A stretch of 64,000 bases of DNA. Origin: Steroidobacteraceae bacterium. Its GTDB lineage: Bacteria > Pseudomonadota > Gammaproteobacteria > Steroidobacterales > Steroidobacteraceae. The translations under genes were made by a program, and so were the position numbers. The stretch spans positions 32,010 to 96,009 of the forward strand of contig JAPZRU010000011.1 of the NCBI GenBank assembly GCA_027531255.1, in the 5' to 3' direction. This document shows positions 17,775 through 25,526 of the stretch, piece by piece (the first letter of the stretch is position 1; each line of letters starts with the position of its first letter). Under the pieces are notes generated by a model. It worked only from the letters and a program-made list of their open reading frames with translations. It was not told the origin of the DNA and ran no database searches.

Positions 17775-19115
17775 ATGAACGCCGAGCCGGCCACCGTTCC
17801 CTTCGCGCGCGAGGACCTCGAAGCCTTCTGGATGCCGTTCACCGCGAACCGGCACTTCAAGGCCAAGCCCCGCTTCCTGGCCCGCTCGAAGGGCATGCAC
17901 TACTGGACGCCGGAGGGTCGCGAGATCCTCGACGGCACCGCGGGCCTGTGGTGCGTGAACGCCGGGCACGGGCGCGAGGAGATCGCCGACGCGGTGGCGC
18001 GGCAACTGCGCGAGCTCGACTACGCGCCGCCGTTCCAGATGGGCCACCCGCTCGCGTTCGAACTCGCGAACGAGCTGGTGAAGATCGCGCCGCGCGGCCT
18101 CGACCACGTGTTCTTCACGAACTCCGGCTCCGAGGCCGTCGACACCGCGCTCAAGATCGCGCTCGCCTACCACCGCGTGAAGGGCGAGGCCGCGCGCACC
18201 CGGCTGATCGGGCGCGAGAAGGGCTACCACGGCGTCGGCTTCGGCGGCATCTCCGTCGGCGGCATGGTCAACAACCGGAAGTTCTTCGGCGCGATGCTGC
18301 CCGGCGTGGATCACCTGCCTCACACGCTGGACCTGCAGCGCAATGCGTTCTCGCGCGGCCTGCCCGCCCACGGCGTGGAGCATGCGGACGCGCTGGAGCG
18401 CCTGGTCGCGCTCCACGACGCGAGCACGATCGCCGCGGTCATCGTCGAGCCGGTGCAGGGCTCGGTCGGCGTGATCCCGCCGCCGGTGGGGTATCTCAGG
18501 CGCCTGCGCGAGCTCTGCGACCGGCACGGCATCCTGCTGATCTTCGACGAGGTGATCACGGGCTTCGGACGCCTGGGCGAGCCCTTCGCGGCACAGGCCT
18601 TCGACGTGGTGCCGGACATGATCACGTGCGCGAAGGGCCTGACGAACGGCTGCATCCCGATGGGCGCGGTACTCGTCCGCAAGGGCATCTACGACACCTT
18701 CATGACCGGGCCGGACGCCGCGATCGAGCTCTTCCACGGCTACACGTACTCGGCGCATCCGACCGCCTGCGCGGCCGGGCTCGCGACGCTCGACGTCTAC
18801 CGCCGCGAGGGGCTCTTCGAGCGCGCGAAGGAGCTGGCGCCGTGGTGGGAAGACGTGGCGCACTCGAAGCTGAAGGGACTGCCGCACGTAGTCGACGTGC
18901 GCAACTGCGGGATCATCGCCGGCGTCGAGTTCGCGCCGGTCGCAGGCAAGCCCGGCGCGCGCGGCTTCGAGGTGTTCCTGAAGTGCTTCGAGCGCGACGT
19001 GCTGGTGCGCGCGTCCGGCGACGTGATCGCGCTGTCGCCGCCGCTGATCATCGAGAAGCCGCAGGTCGAGAAGCTGTTCGACACGCTGGCCGGCGCGATC
19101 CGCACTCTCGCCTGA
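17775..19115 (+). CDS. Omega-amino acid:pyruvate transaminase (beta-alanine/GABA/putrescine type)
   Basis: Class III PLP aminotransferase, 446 residues. The opening FWMPFTANRHFKAKPRF and DGTAGLWCVNAGHGR match beta-alanine:pyruvate transaminases. The PLP lysine is in TCAKGLTNG (K287), with FTNSGSEAVDTALK binding the phosphate and FDEVITGFGR the conserved aspartate. In this setting it could transaminate GABA from PuuD to succinate semialdehyde, or putrescine directly as SpuC does. A longer reading from 17634 is rejected because the ATG at 17775 has AGGAG eight bases upstream and starts the conserved protein. It is divergent from puuR and probably under its control. Confidence 0.88.
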   Translation: MNAEPATVPFAREDLEAFWMPFTANRHFKAKPRFLARSKGMHYWTPEGREILDGTAGLWCVNAGHGREEIADAVARQLRELDYAPPFQMGHPLAFELANELVKIAPRGLDHVFFTNSGSEAVDTALKIALAYHRVKGEAARTRLIGREKGYHGVGFGGISVGGMVNNRKFFGAMLPGVDHLPHTLDLQRNAFSRGLPAHGVEHADALERLVALHDASTIAAVIVEPVQGSVGVIPPPVGYLRRLRELCDRHGILLIFDEVITGFGRLGEPFAAQAFDVVPDMITCAKGLTNGCIPMGAVLVRKGIYDTFMTGPDAAIELFHGYTYSAHPTACAAGLATLDVYRREGLFERAKELAPWWEDVAHSKLKGLPHVVDVRNCGIIAGVEFAPVAGKPGARGFEVFLKCFERDVLVRASGDVIALSPPLIIEKPQVEKLFDTLAGAIRTLA

Positions 19116-19130
19116 AACTCCGGAAACGAC

Positions 19131-19160
19131 GGGGCCGGGACGCTAGCGCGCCCCGGCCCC
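19131..19160. terminator. Convergent hairpin terminator
   Basis: A 30-base near-perfect inverted repeat: GGGGCCGGG, one mismatch, CGC, a TAGC loop, then the complement. The stem has 12 paired bases. It sits between the convergent transaminase and TorF-like genes, so it probably ends transcription from both sides, though there is no clear T tract. Confidence 0.65.
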
Positions 19161-19204
19161 GGTGTTTCGCGGGCGCCGGGCTCAGCCGGCGCCGTGCGAC
19201 ACGA

Positions 19205-19909
19205 TCAGTCGCCCCACGGGAACGTGGTCGCGACCGAGAACACGACGCGGCCCTCGTTGTTGAACACGTCCTCGGTGACGTCCTCGTCGTCGGTTGCGGT
19301 GTACTTCAGCGCCAGGTTGAAGTTGCCGAGCGTGTAACCGATGCCGAGCGAGTAGTCGAACACGTCGTCGCCGTTCACGTCGCTCCAGTAGTCGCCGTGG
19401 CTGTAGCCCGCGTGCGCGAGCAGCGAGAAGTTCTGCGGCAGCTCGAAGGTCGCGTTGATCTCGGTGTAGTAGGCGGACTCGCCCGACTCGTACAGGTCGT
19501 CGGCGAACCACTGCTTGAGCGCGAACGGACCGGTGTTCAGGCCGACGAAGAACTCCGGGTACTCGCCGGTCGCGTCCGCGCCCGGGTAGAGGTAGTAGAC
19601 GACGCCGGCCGTCCAGCTGGTGGTCTCGCTGATCTCGCCGGTGTAGTTCGCGTACAGGTCGACCTCGATGTCGGCCGAGTCGTCGACGCCTTCGAAGTCG
19701 ACGTTGCTGGCCCACGCGCCGATGGCGAAGCCGTTGGAGAACGCGTAGTCCGCGCTGACCTGCAGCGCGGGATCCTTGGCGCTCTGGCTGTAGCCACGGA
19801 AGTCGTAGTCGTTGGTCGCGGTGACCGTGGACGAGAACTGCGCGTGCGCGAGACCCGAGGCCAGCAGCAGCGAGCCCGCCACCACGCCCTTGAGGTACTT
19901 GAACGTCAT
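19205..19909 (-). CDS. TorF-family putative outer-membrane porin
   Basis: A 234-residue exported protein. The first 23 residues are a signal peptide ending in GLAHA before QFSSTV. The mature part alternates short strands with aromatic residues (ATNDYDFRGYSQS, YYTEINATFELP, HAGYSHGDYWSD) and ends in aromatic-containing FPWGD, as expected of a small beta-barrel. The N-terminal VTATNDYDFRG pattern is typical of the TIGR02001/TorF group of proteobacterial proteins. Substrate is unknown. Its convergent position beside the polyamine genes does not prove a shared role. AGGAGATTTCCG upstream of the ATG supports this start. Confidence 0.85.
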   Translation of the reverse strand: MTFKYLKGVVAGSLLLASGLAHAQFSSTVTATNDYDFRGYSQSAKDPALQVSADYAFSNGFAIGAWASNVDFEGVDDSADIEVDLYANYTGEISETTSWTAGVVYYLYPGADATGEYPEFFVGLNTGPFALKQWFADDLYESGESAYYTEINATFELPQNFSLLAHAGYSHGDYWSDVNGDDVFDYSLGIGYTLGNFNLALKYTATDDEDVTEDVFNNEGRVVFSVATTFPWGD

Positions 19910-20254
19910 TCGGAAATCTCCTGTCCGGCTTGTAATTGCGACGGCCGCCGCGCGACTGCGCGGCGCCGATCGTGCCCCTTCGAACCCTGCGTGCGCCCGT
20001 GTTGCGTCGGCGCCTCGCCGAGTCCTTTGCAGGACCCGTGCCGGGACGCGCAGCGCGCGCCGCAGTCTCTAAGTCTCTGAAAAATAACATTCCTTGCGCC
20101 AACCGACGCACCGATATCGTGCGTGCGGACAGGCTCTGCACCGCGATGAGGCGTGCGGCGCGCGCGCCACGGGGGTGATCCGCACTTGCCACGACGCCGC
20201 TGCACGGCGGCAGCCAGTAGCATCTCGTCGACTTCAGACGACGGACGCCCCCCC
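19910..20254. other. Intergenic region between the TorF-like and DUF6763-like genes
   Basis: A 345-base divergent gap. It contains an AT-richer stretch around 20065-20095 and an interrupted inverted repeat with CGCAC/GTGCG arms at 20107-20123. Promoters for both flanking genes should lie here, but I see no hexamer pair good enough to assign. No coding frame or RNA is supported. Confidence 0.4.
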
Positions 20255-20608
20255 ATGGCGACCCACCCCGCTCCCGAGATCGGCCACTGGTACGCTCACC
20301 GTGACCAGGGCCTCCTGTTCCAGGTCGTCGCGTTCGACGAGGACGAAGGCCTCGTCGAGATGCAGGACTTCGACGGCGGCCTCGACGAGGTCGACCTCGA
20401 GACCTGGTACGACATGCCGATCGACACCGCCGAGGCGCCCGAGGACTGGACGGGCGCCGTCGACGACGCCGACGCGCCCGAGGAGTTCGCGGCCGGCGGC
20501 GATGCCGGCAGCCGCGACTGGCGCGGCCCCGTCGACGACCTACCGGACGCGCCGCAGGACCTCGTCGAGTCGGAACCCGACGACGACGAGGACTACGACC
20601 GCCGCTGA
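20255..20608 (+). CDS. Small acidic protein resembling DUF6763
   Basis: A 117-residue, strongly acidic protein. The N-terminal half, APEIGHWYAHRDQGLLFQVV followed by DEDEGLVEMQDFDGGLDEVDL and WYDM, resembles the DUF6763 family found in gammaproteobacteria (as I recall it). The C-terminal half is a low-complexity Asp/Glu/Pro tail ending DDDEDYDRR. No signal peptide or membrane segment is present, so it is probably cytoplasmic. Function is unknown. Only 13 bases separate it from the kinase fusion gene downstream, suggesting a shared transcript. Confidence 0.75.
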   Translation: MATHPAPEIGHWYAHRDQGLLFQVVAFDEDEGLVEMQDFDGGLDEVDLETWYDMPIDTAEAPEDWTGAVDDADAPEEFAAGGDAGSRDWRGPVDDLPDAPQDLVESEPDDDEDYDRR

Positions 20609-20621
20609 GCCGGCTCGCCGC

Positions 20622-22280
20622 GTGGACTGGCGCGCGGCCCTGCTCGATCCCGCGGCCTACCCCGGGCCGCCCTCCCGCGTCGAACTGCGCGAGACCCACG
20701 CCTCGTGGATAGCGCTGGCCGGCGAGTTCGCCTGGAAACTGAAGCGGCCGGTCCGGTTCCCGTTCCTCGACTACTCCACGCCCGAACGCCGCCTCGCCGC
20801 CTGCGAGACCGAACTGCGCGTGAACTCGCGGTGGGCGCCGCAGCTGTATCTCGACCTGCAGGCCGCGGTGCCGCGCGGCGACGGCATCCGCTTCGTCGCG
20901 GCTGGCGCCGCGTCGCCCGGCACCGCACTCGAGTACGCGGTGCGGCTGCGGCGCTTCGCCGCCAGCGACGAACTGCCCGCGCTGCTCGAGCGCGGGGCCG
21001 TCGCTCCGGACGAACTCGCGGCGTTCGGCACCGCGCTCGCGGCCTGGCAGGCTGCGGGACCCGCGCCGCCCGACGGCTCGGACTACGGTCACGCGACCGA
21101 GGCGCTTCGCGCCGCCCTCGACAACTTCGCGAGCCTGGCGAGCCGCGACGCTCGCGATGCCGGTGCCGATGCTGCCGCCGACGCTGACGCCGCCGACGCC
21201 GACGGCCGGGCGATGCGACGCCTGCGCGACTGGACCGTCGAACGCCACGCGGAACTCGCGCCGCTGCTCGAATCGCGCCGCGACGCGGGTCGCGTGCGCG
21301 AATGCCACGGCGACCTGCACGCGGCCAACGTCGTCCGGATCGACGGGCGACTGGTGCCGTTCGACGGCATCGACTTCGATCCCCGCCTCGCGTACGTCGA
21401 CGTCGCGAACGACGCCGCCTTCCTGGCGATGGATCTCGAGCAGCGCGGCCACCCGGGACTCGCCCACGCGTTCCTGTCCGCCTGGCTCGAGGCCTCCGGA
21501 GACGCAGGCGCCCCGCGGGTGCTGCCGTGGTTCATCGCGTATCGCGCGCTGGTGCGTGCGAAGGTCGAAGACCTGCGCATCCGCGAGCTCAAGTCGCGGC
21601 TCGGGACGCGCTCGCCGACCGCCGCGGAGGCGCGGGCACTCCGTGCGGAGCTCGTGGCGACGGCGGCAGCCCGGCGCCGCCACGTCGCCGTGGCCGCGGC
21701 CCGACTCGACGGGCGTAGCGCCGCGCTCTACGTGACGGTCGGACTCTCGGGATCCGGCAAGAGCTGGCTGGCGGAACGGCTCGTCGCGACGCTGCCCGCG
21801 CTGCGCGCGCGGTCGGACGTCGAGCGCAAGCGACTGGCCGGACTCGCGCCGACCGCGGCGAGCGGCTCGTCACCCCGCGCGGGCCTGTATTCCGCGGACT
21901 GGACCGCGCGCACGTATGCGCGCCTGCGCGAGATTGCCGTAGCGTGGCTGGCGGCCCGCTACGACGTGATCGTGGACGCGACGGCGCTCGACCCTCGGCA
22001 GCGGGCCGGCTTTGCCGCCGCGGCGCGGCAGGCGGGCGCGCGGCTCGCGTGGCTGCACTGCACCGCACCGACGGAGGTGCTGCGGGCGCGCGTCGCGTCG
22101 CGCCGCGGCGACGCCTCGGAAGCGACGCTCGAGGTGCTCGAGATCCAACTGCAGCACGGGCCGGCGCTCGACGCGGCGGAGCTTGCGCGCACGGTGACCG
22201 TGGACACATCGCGCCCCATCGACGTCGCGGCGGTCGCCGCGGCCCTCAGATCGGCGGCAGCACCACCGGCCGCGTCGTAG
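20622..22280 (+). CDS. Fused aminoglycoside-phosphotransferase-like and P-loop kinase protein
   Basis: About 552 residues from a GTG at 20622. The first 330 residues resemble the APH/choline kinase fold, with HGDLHAANVVRIDGRLVPFD as the catalytic loop and FDPRLAYVDVANDAAFL after it. The last 190 residues are a small-molecule kinase/AAA domain with the Walker A GLSGSGKSWLA at about 370 and IVDATALDPRQRAGF further on. This two-part protein family is widespread but its substrate is unknown; it is often annotated bifunctional aminoglycoside phosphotransferase/ATP-binding protein, and resistance should not be assumed. Its last 35 bases overlap the 3' end of the convergent universal stress gene. 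Confidence 0.82.
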   Translation: MDWRAALLDPAAYPGPPSRVELRETHASWIALAGEFAWKLKRPVRFPFLDYSTPERRLAACETELRVNSRWAPQLYLDLQAAVPRGDGIRFVAAGAASPGTALEYAVRLRRFAASDELPALLERGAVAPDELAAFGTALAAWQAAGPAPPDGSDYGHATEALRAALDNFASLASRDARDAGADAAADADAADADGRAMRRLRDWTVERHAELAPLLESRRDAGRVRECHGDLHAANVVRIDGRLVPFDGIDFDPRLAYVDVANDAAFLAMDLEQRGHPGLAHAFLSAWLEASGDAGAPRVLPWFIAYRALVRAKVEDLRIRELKSRLGTRSPTAAEARALRAELVATAAARRRHVAVAAARLDGRSAALYVTVGLSGSGKSWLAERLVATLPALRARSDVERKRLAGLAPTAASGSSPRAGLYSADWTARTYARLREIAVAWLAARYDVIVDATALDPRQRAGFAAAARQAGARLAWLHCTAPTEVLRARVASRRGDASEATLEVLEIQLQHGPALDAAELARTVTVDTSRPIDVAAVAAALRSAAAPPAAS

Positions 22281-23220
22281 CGCGCTTCGGCACCGGCGTC
22301 TTGAAGCCCTTCGGCTTCACGACCAGCACGTCGCACTTCAGGCCGTCGATCACGCGCTCCGCCGTGTGGCCGATGAAGAGGCGCTTCAGCGTCGAGCGCG
22401 ACACCGCGCCCATCACGACCAGGTGCGCGTCCAGTTCCTCCGCCAGCTCCGGCAGTTCGTCGGCCGGCAGCCCGACCCGCAGGTGCGAGCGCCGCGGCCC
22501 CAGGCCGTAGCGTTCCGTCAGCCGGCCGAACGCCGCCTCGACTTCCTTCGCATGCTGCTGCGCGACCTCGACGGGCATCGGCACCGGCTCGACGAGCATG
22601 CCGGCCGTGAACGGCGTGGCGAGCGTGTAGAAGTGCGCCGCGTGCAGCTTGCCGCCGAAGGCCTCGGCGAAGCTCTGGCCCGTGGACAGCAGCAGTTCGT
22701 CCAGATCCGCCGGCTTCGAGTGCGAGTGCATCGGGTCGACGGCCGCGAGGATGCGCGGGCGATCGTACGCGCGCGCGGTCTTCGCGAGCAGCACCGGGCA
22801 CGGGCACAGGCGGATCAGCTGCCAGTCCGTGTTGCCGAGCACGAGCCGTGCCGCCGCGGCGTGACGGTGGCTGTCGACGATCACGAGGTCGATACCCTCG
22901 CGCATCACCTCGCGCACGATGCTCTCGTGCACCGGGTAGTCCCACCGGCAGCGGACGTGCACGGGAATGCCCGCGTCGCGCAGCGGCTTGGCGAGCTTCT
23001 CGAGCTCCCGCTTGCGCGACACCACGGCGCGCTCGATGTCCTTCTGCAGCTGGTCCGGGCTGTAGAACTGCTCGCCTGCCACGTACGGGCTGTAGAGGCT
23101 GTGGAACAGCGTCACGGTGGCGCCGGTGCGCTTCGCGATGCCGGCGGCGCGCGCTACGGCGGGCGGGTTCTTCTGGCCGAGGTTCCCGACGGCGACGAGC
23201 AGGTGCTTGAATTCGAGCAT
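22246..23220 (-). CDS. Tandem-domain universal stress protein (UspE-like)
   Basis: A 324-residue protein with two Usp domains. The first begins MLEFKHLLVAVGNLGQKNP and includes IVDSHRHAAAARLVLGNTDW; the second, from about residue 160 (PRILAAVDPMHS), carries VVMGAVSRSTLKRLFIGHTA, resembling the nucleotide-binding G-rich motif. It ends with a basic tail KPKGFKTPVPKRATTRP. Such proteins support survival under stress or starvation in the cytoplasm. The ATG at 23220 starts the first domain precisely; the open frame upstream lacks homology. It is convergent with the kinase fusion gene. Confidence 0.87.
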   Translation of the reverse strand: MLEFKHLLVAVGNLGQKNPPAVARAAGIAKRTGATVTLFHSLYSPYVAGEQFYSPDQLQKDIERAVVSRKRELEKLAKPLRDAGIPVHVRCRWDYPVHESIVREVMREGIDLVIVDSHRHAAAARLVLGNTDWQLIRLCPCPVLLAKTARAYDRPRILAAVDPMHSHSKPADLDELLLSTGQSFAEAFGGKLHAAHFYTLATPFTAGMLVEPVPMPVEVAQQHAKEVEAAFGRLTERYGLGPRRSHLRVGLPADELPELAEELDAHLVVMGAVSRSTLKRLFIGHTAERVIDGLKCDVLVVKPKGFKTPVPKRATTRPVVLPPI

Positions 23221-23347
23221 GGCGACCACTCCGCGACGGCGGACTCGCCCGAAATGGGCGCGCCCTGCCGGACGCTGCAAGCCTAGCGCGGCGGCCGACG
23301 CGCTGCATCGCGCCTTCGGCAGGATGTTGCGGGGTATACGTAACCGG

Positions 23348-25162
23348 CTACCAGCCGTCGTCCGGCATCGCGAGCGCGGTGTCGTCGAGCGAATCCAGCA
23401 ACTCGAGCGTCGGGCCCACGCGCGGCAGTTCGTAGCGGAAGAAGTACCGCGCCGCCGCGCGCTTGCCGGCATGGAACGCGGCTTCGCCCGGCGTGGCCGG
23501 TCGCGCCGCGAGCGCGACGCGCGCCTGCTCGAGCCAGCGCCACGCGACGACCACCTGCCCGAGCGCGTCGAGGTACGGCGTCGCATTGGCGAGCGCCCGC
23601 TCAGGGCCCACGTCGCGAACCGCCGCGACCAGGCGTCGCGTGGTGGCGGCGAGTCGATCGAAGGTCCCGCCGAGCTGGCGCGCCAGCGGCGCAAGCTCCG
23701 GCTCGGCAGCGGCCGCCTGCACGGTCGACGCGATGCGCCGCCCGAGCGCGGCGAAGGCCGCGCCGCCGTCCTGCCGCACCTTGCGACCCAGCACGTCGAG
23801 CCCGTGGATGCCGAGCGTGCCCTCGTGGATCGCGTTCAGCCGGTTGTCGCGGTACAGGCGCTCGACGGGATAGTCGCGCGTGTAGCCGTAGCCGCCGTGC
23901 ACCTGGATCGCGAGCTTGTTGGCCTCGAGGCAGTACTCCGACGGCCACGACTTCGCGACCGGCGTCAGCAGTTCGAGCAGACCCTCGTGCTCGCGCGCGG
24001 CGGCCGCGTCGCCGGCGTCGAGCGCGATGCGACGCTCGTCGACGAGTCGGGCGCAGTAGAGCACCAGCGACAGCGCGCCTTCGACCCAGGCCTTCTGCGC
24101 GAGCAGCATGCGCCGCACGTCGGCGTGCCGCAGGATCGGCACCGGTGCCGAGGCCGGGTCGCGCTCGCCGAGCGGCCGGCCCTGCGGACGGTGCCGCGCG
24201 TAGTCCAACGCCGCGACGTAGCCGGCGCAGCCGAGCGCCGTCGCGCACAGTCCGACGCCGATGCGGGCCTCGTTCATCATGTGGAACATGATTCGCAGCC
24301 CGGCGTGCTCCTCGCCGACGAGCTCGCCGACACAGTCGCCCTGGTCGCCGAACGCGAGCACGGTGTTCACGGTGCCGCGCCAGCCCATCTTGTGGTTGAG
24401 ACCGATGCAGCGCACGCCGTTGCGGGCCTGGGGATCCGGCGTGCCGTCGTCGCGCAGGCGGAACTTGGGCACCACGAACAGGGAGAGTCCCTTCACGCCG
24501 GGCGGACCGCCGGACACGCGCGCGAGCACGAGGTGCACGATGTTGTCGGCGAGCTCGTGCTCGCCGCCGGAGATCCACATCTTCGAGCCGGTCACGCGCC
24601 ACGTGCCGTCGGGCGCGCGAACGGCGGCGGTGCGCACGTCCGCCAGCGACGAGCCCGCCTGCGGCTCCGACAGGCACATCGTGCCGAACCAGCGCCCGGC
24701 CACCATCGGGCGCACGTAGCGCTCCACCTGCGCGGGCGAGCCGTGTGCGGCCAGCAGGTTCGCGGCGCCGACCGTCAGCAGGGCGTAGCCGTAGAAGCCG
24801 ACGTTGGCCGCGGCGAACACCGCGTTCGCCGCCTGCGCGACGCTCCAGGGCAGCTGCAGCCCGCCGAGGCTGGCGTCGAACGGCGCCGCGAAGTAGCCGG
24901 CGTCCGCCGCCGCGCGCAGGGCATCGCGGGTGGGCGCGGGCAGCCACACCTCGTGGCCCCGCAGCTGCGGCTCCTCGACGTCGGCGAGCGCGGCATGGGG
25001 CGCGAAGCGTTCGACCGCGAGCCGCCAAGCCCCGTCGAGGACCCCGTCGAAGGTCGCGCGGTCGTGGTCCGCGAAGCGCGGCGCGCCTGCCAGCGCGCCC
25101 GCATCGAGCACCTCGAACAGCTGGAAGTCGAGCTCGCGGCGCGAGGGCAGCAGCGCGCTCAC
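23348..25162 (-). CDS. Acyl-CoA dehydrogenase, DmdC-type with C-terminal extension
   Basis: FAD-dependent acyl-CoA dehydrogenase of about 604 residues, longer than the usual 390 because of the C-terminal helical domain found in the 3-methylmercaptopropionyl-CoA dehydrogenase (DmdC) group. Key stretches are MCLSEPQAGSSLADVRTAA, WISGGEHELADNIVHLVLAR, the catalytic-base region around NRLNAIHEGTLGIHGLDVLG and KLAIQVHGGYGYTRDYPVER. It introduces a double bond into an acyl-CoA and passes electrons to ETF. The chosen GTG at 25162 overlaps the stop of the small RidA-like frame by four bases. Substrate is not predictable from sequence; fatty or sulfur-containing acyl-CoAs are possible. Confidence 0.88.
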   Translation of the reverse strand: MSALLPSRRELDFQLFEVLDAGALAGAPRFADHDRATFDGVLDGAWRLAVERFAPHAALADVEEPQLRGHEVWLPAPTRDALRAAADAGYFAAPFDASLGGLQLPWSVAQAANAVFAAANVGFYGYALLTVGAANLLAAHGSPAQVERYVRPMVAGRWFGTMCLSEPQAGSSLADVRTAAVRAPDGTWRVTGSKMWISGGEHELADNIVHLVLARVSGGPPGVKGLSLFVVPKFRLRDDGTPDPQARNGVRCIGLNHKMGWRGTVNTVLAFGDQGDCVGELVGEEHAGLRIMFHMMNEARIGVGLCATALGCAGYVAALDYARHRPQGRPLGERDPASAPVPILRHADVRRMLLAQKAWVEGALSLVLYCARLVDERRIALDAGDAAAAREHEGLLELLTPVAKSWPSEYCLEANKLAIQVHGGYGYTRDYPVERLYRDNRLNAIHEGTLGIHGLDVLGRKVRQDGGAAFAALGRRIASTVQAAAAEPELAPLARQLGGTFDRLAATTRRLVAAVRDVGPERALANATPYLDALGQVVVAWRWLEQARVALAARPATPGEAAFHAGKRAAARYFFRYELPRVGPTLELLDSLDDTALAMPDDGW

Positions 25163-25347
25163 GGCCGCGCCACCGTGCGCGCGGCGATCACCTCGATCTC
25201 CACGAGAGTGCCCGGGATGGGCAGCGCCACCACCTGGACGGTGGTACGCGCGGGCACGTTCGGCTGCGCGGCGGCGGCCGGGGCGACCGTGGCCGAGACG
25301 CTGGCGACGAGAACGGCGAGGCACGAGGCACGGTGGTGCGGGGACAT
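25159..25347 (-). pseudogene. RidA-family remnant behind a signal-like N terminus
   Basis: A 62-residue frame whose last 33 residues (VPARTTVQVVALPIPGTLVE and onward) match the C-terminal strand and helix of RidA proteins, including the catalytic arginine in PART. The first 28 residues instead resemble a signal peptide (SCLAVLVASVSATVAPAAAA). The core of the fold, about 80 residues, is missing. It has GGAG upstream and overlaps the acyl-CoA dehydrogenase start by four bases, so it may still be translated. Most likely an internally deleted exported RidA; a functional micro-protein is less likely. Confidence 0.6.
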
Positions 25348-25526
25348 CGGGGTCTCCGGTGACGGGGCGCGGGCGCGGAACCCGGCGCGCAGGGTCTGCG
25401 TGCATTTGTAGCGGGCACGGGCGTCGAAGTGAAGCGGCCGGCCGCCGTCCCTGGCCCCCCCGAATGACTGCGGCCGGGCTTGCGTCTACGCTTGCGGCAT
25501 CGGCACCTCACCCAGACCGGCCCCGA

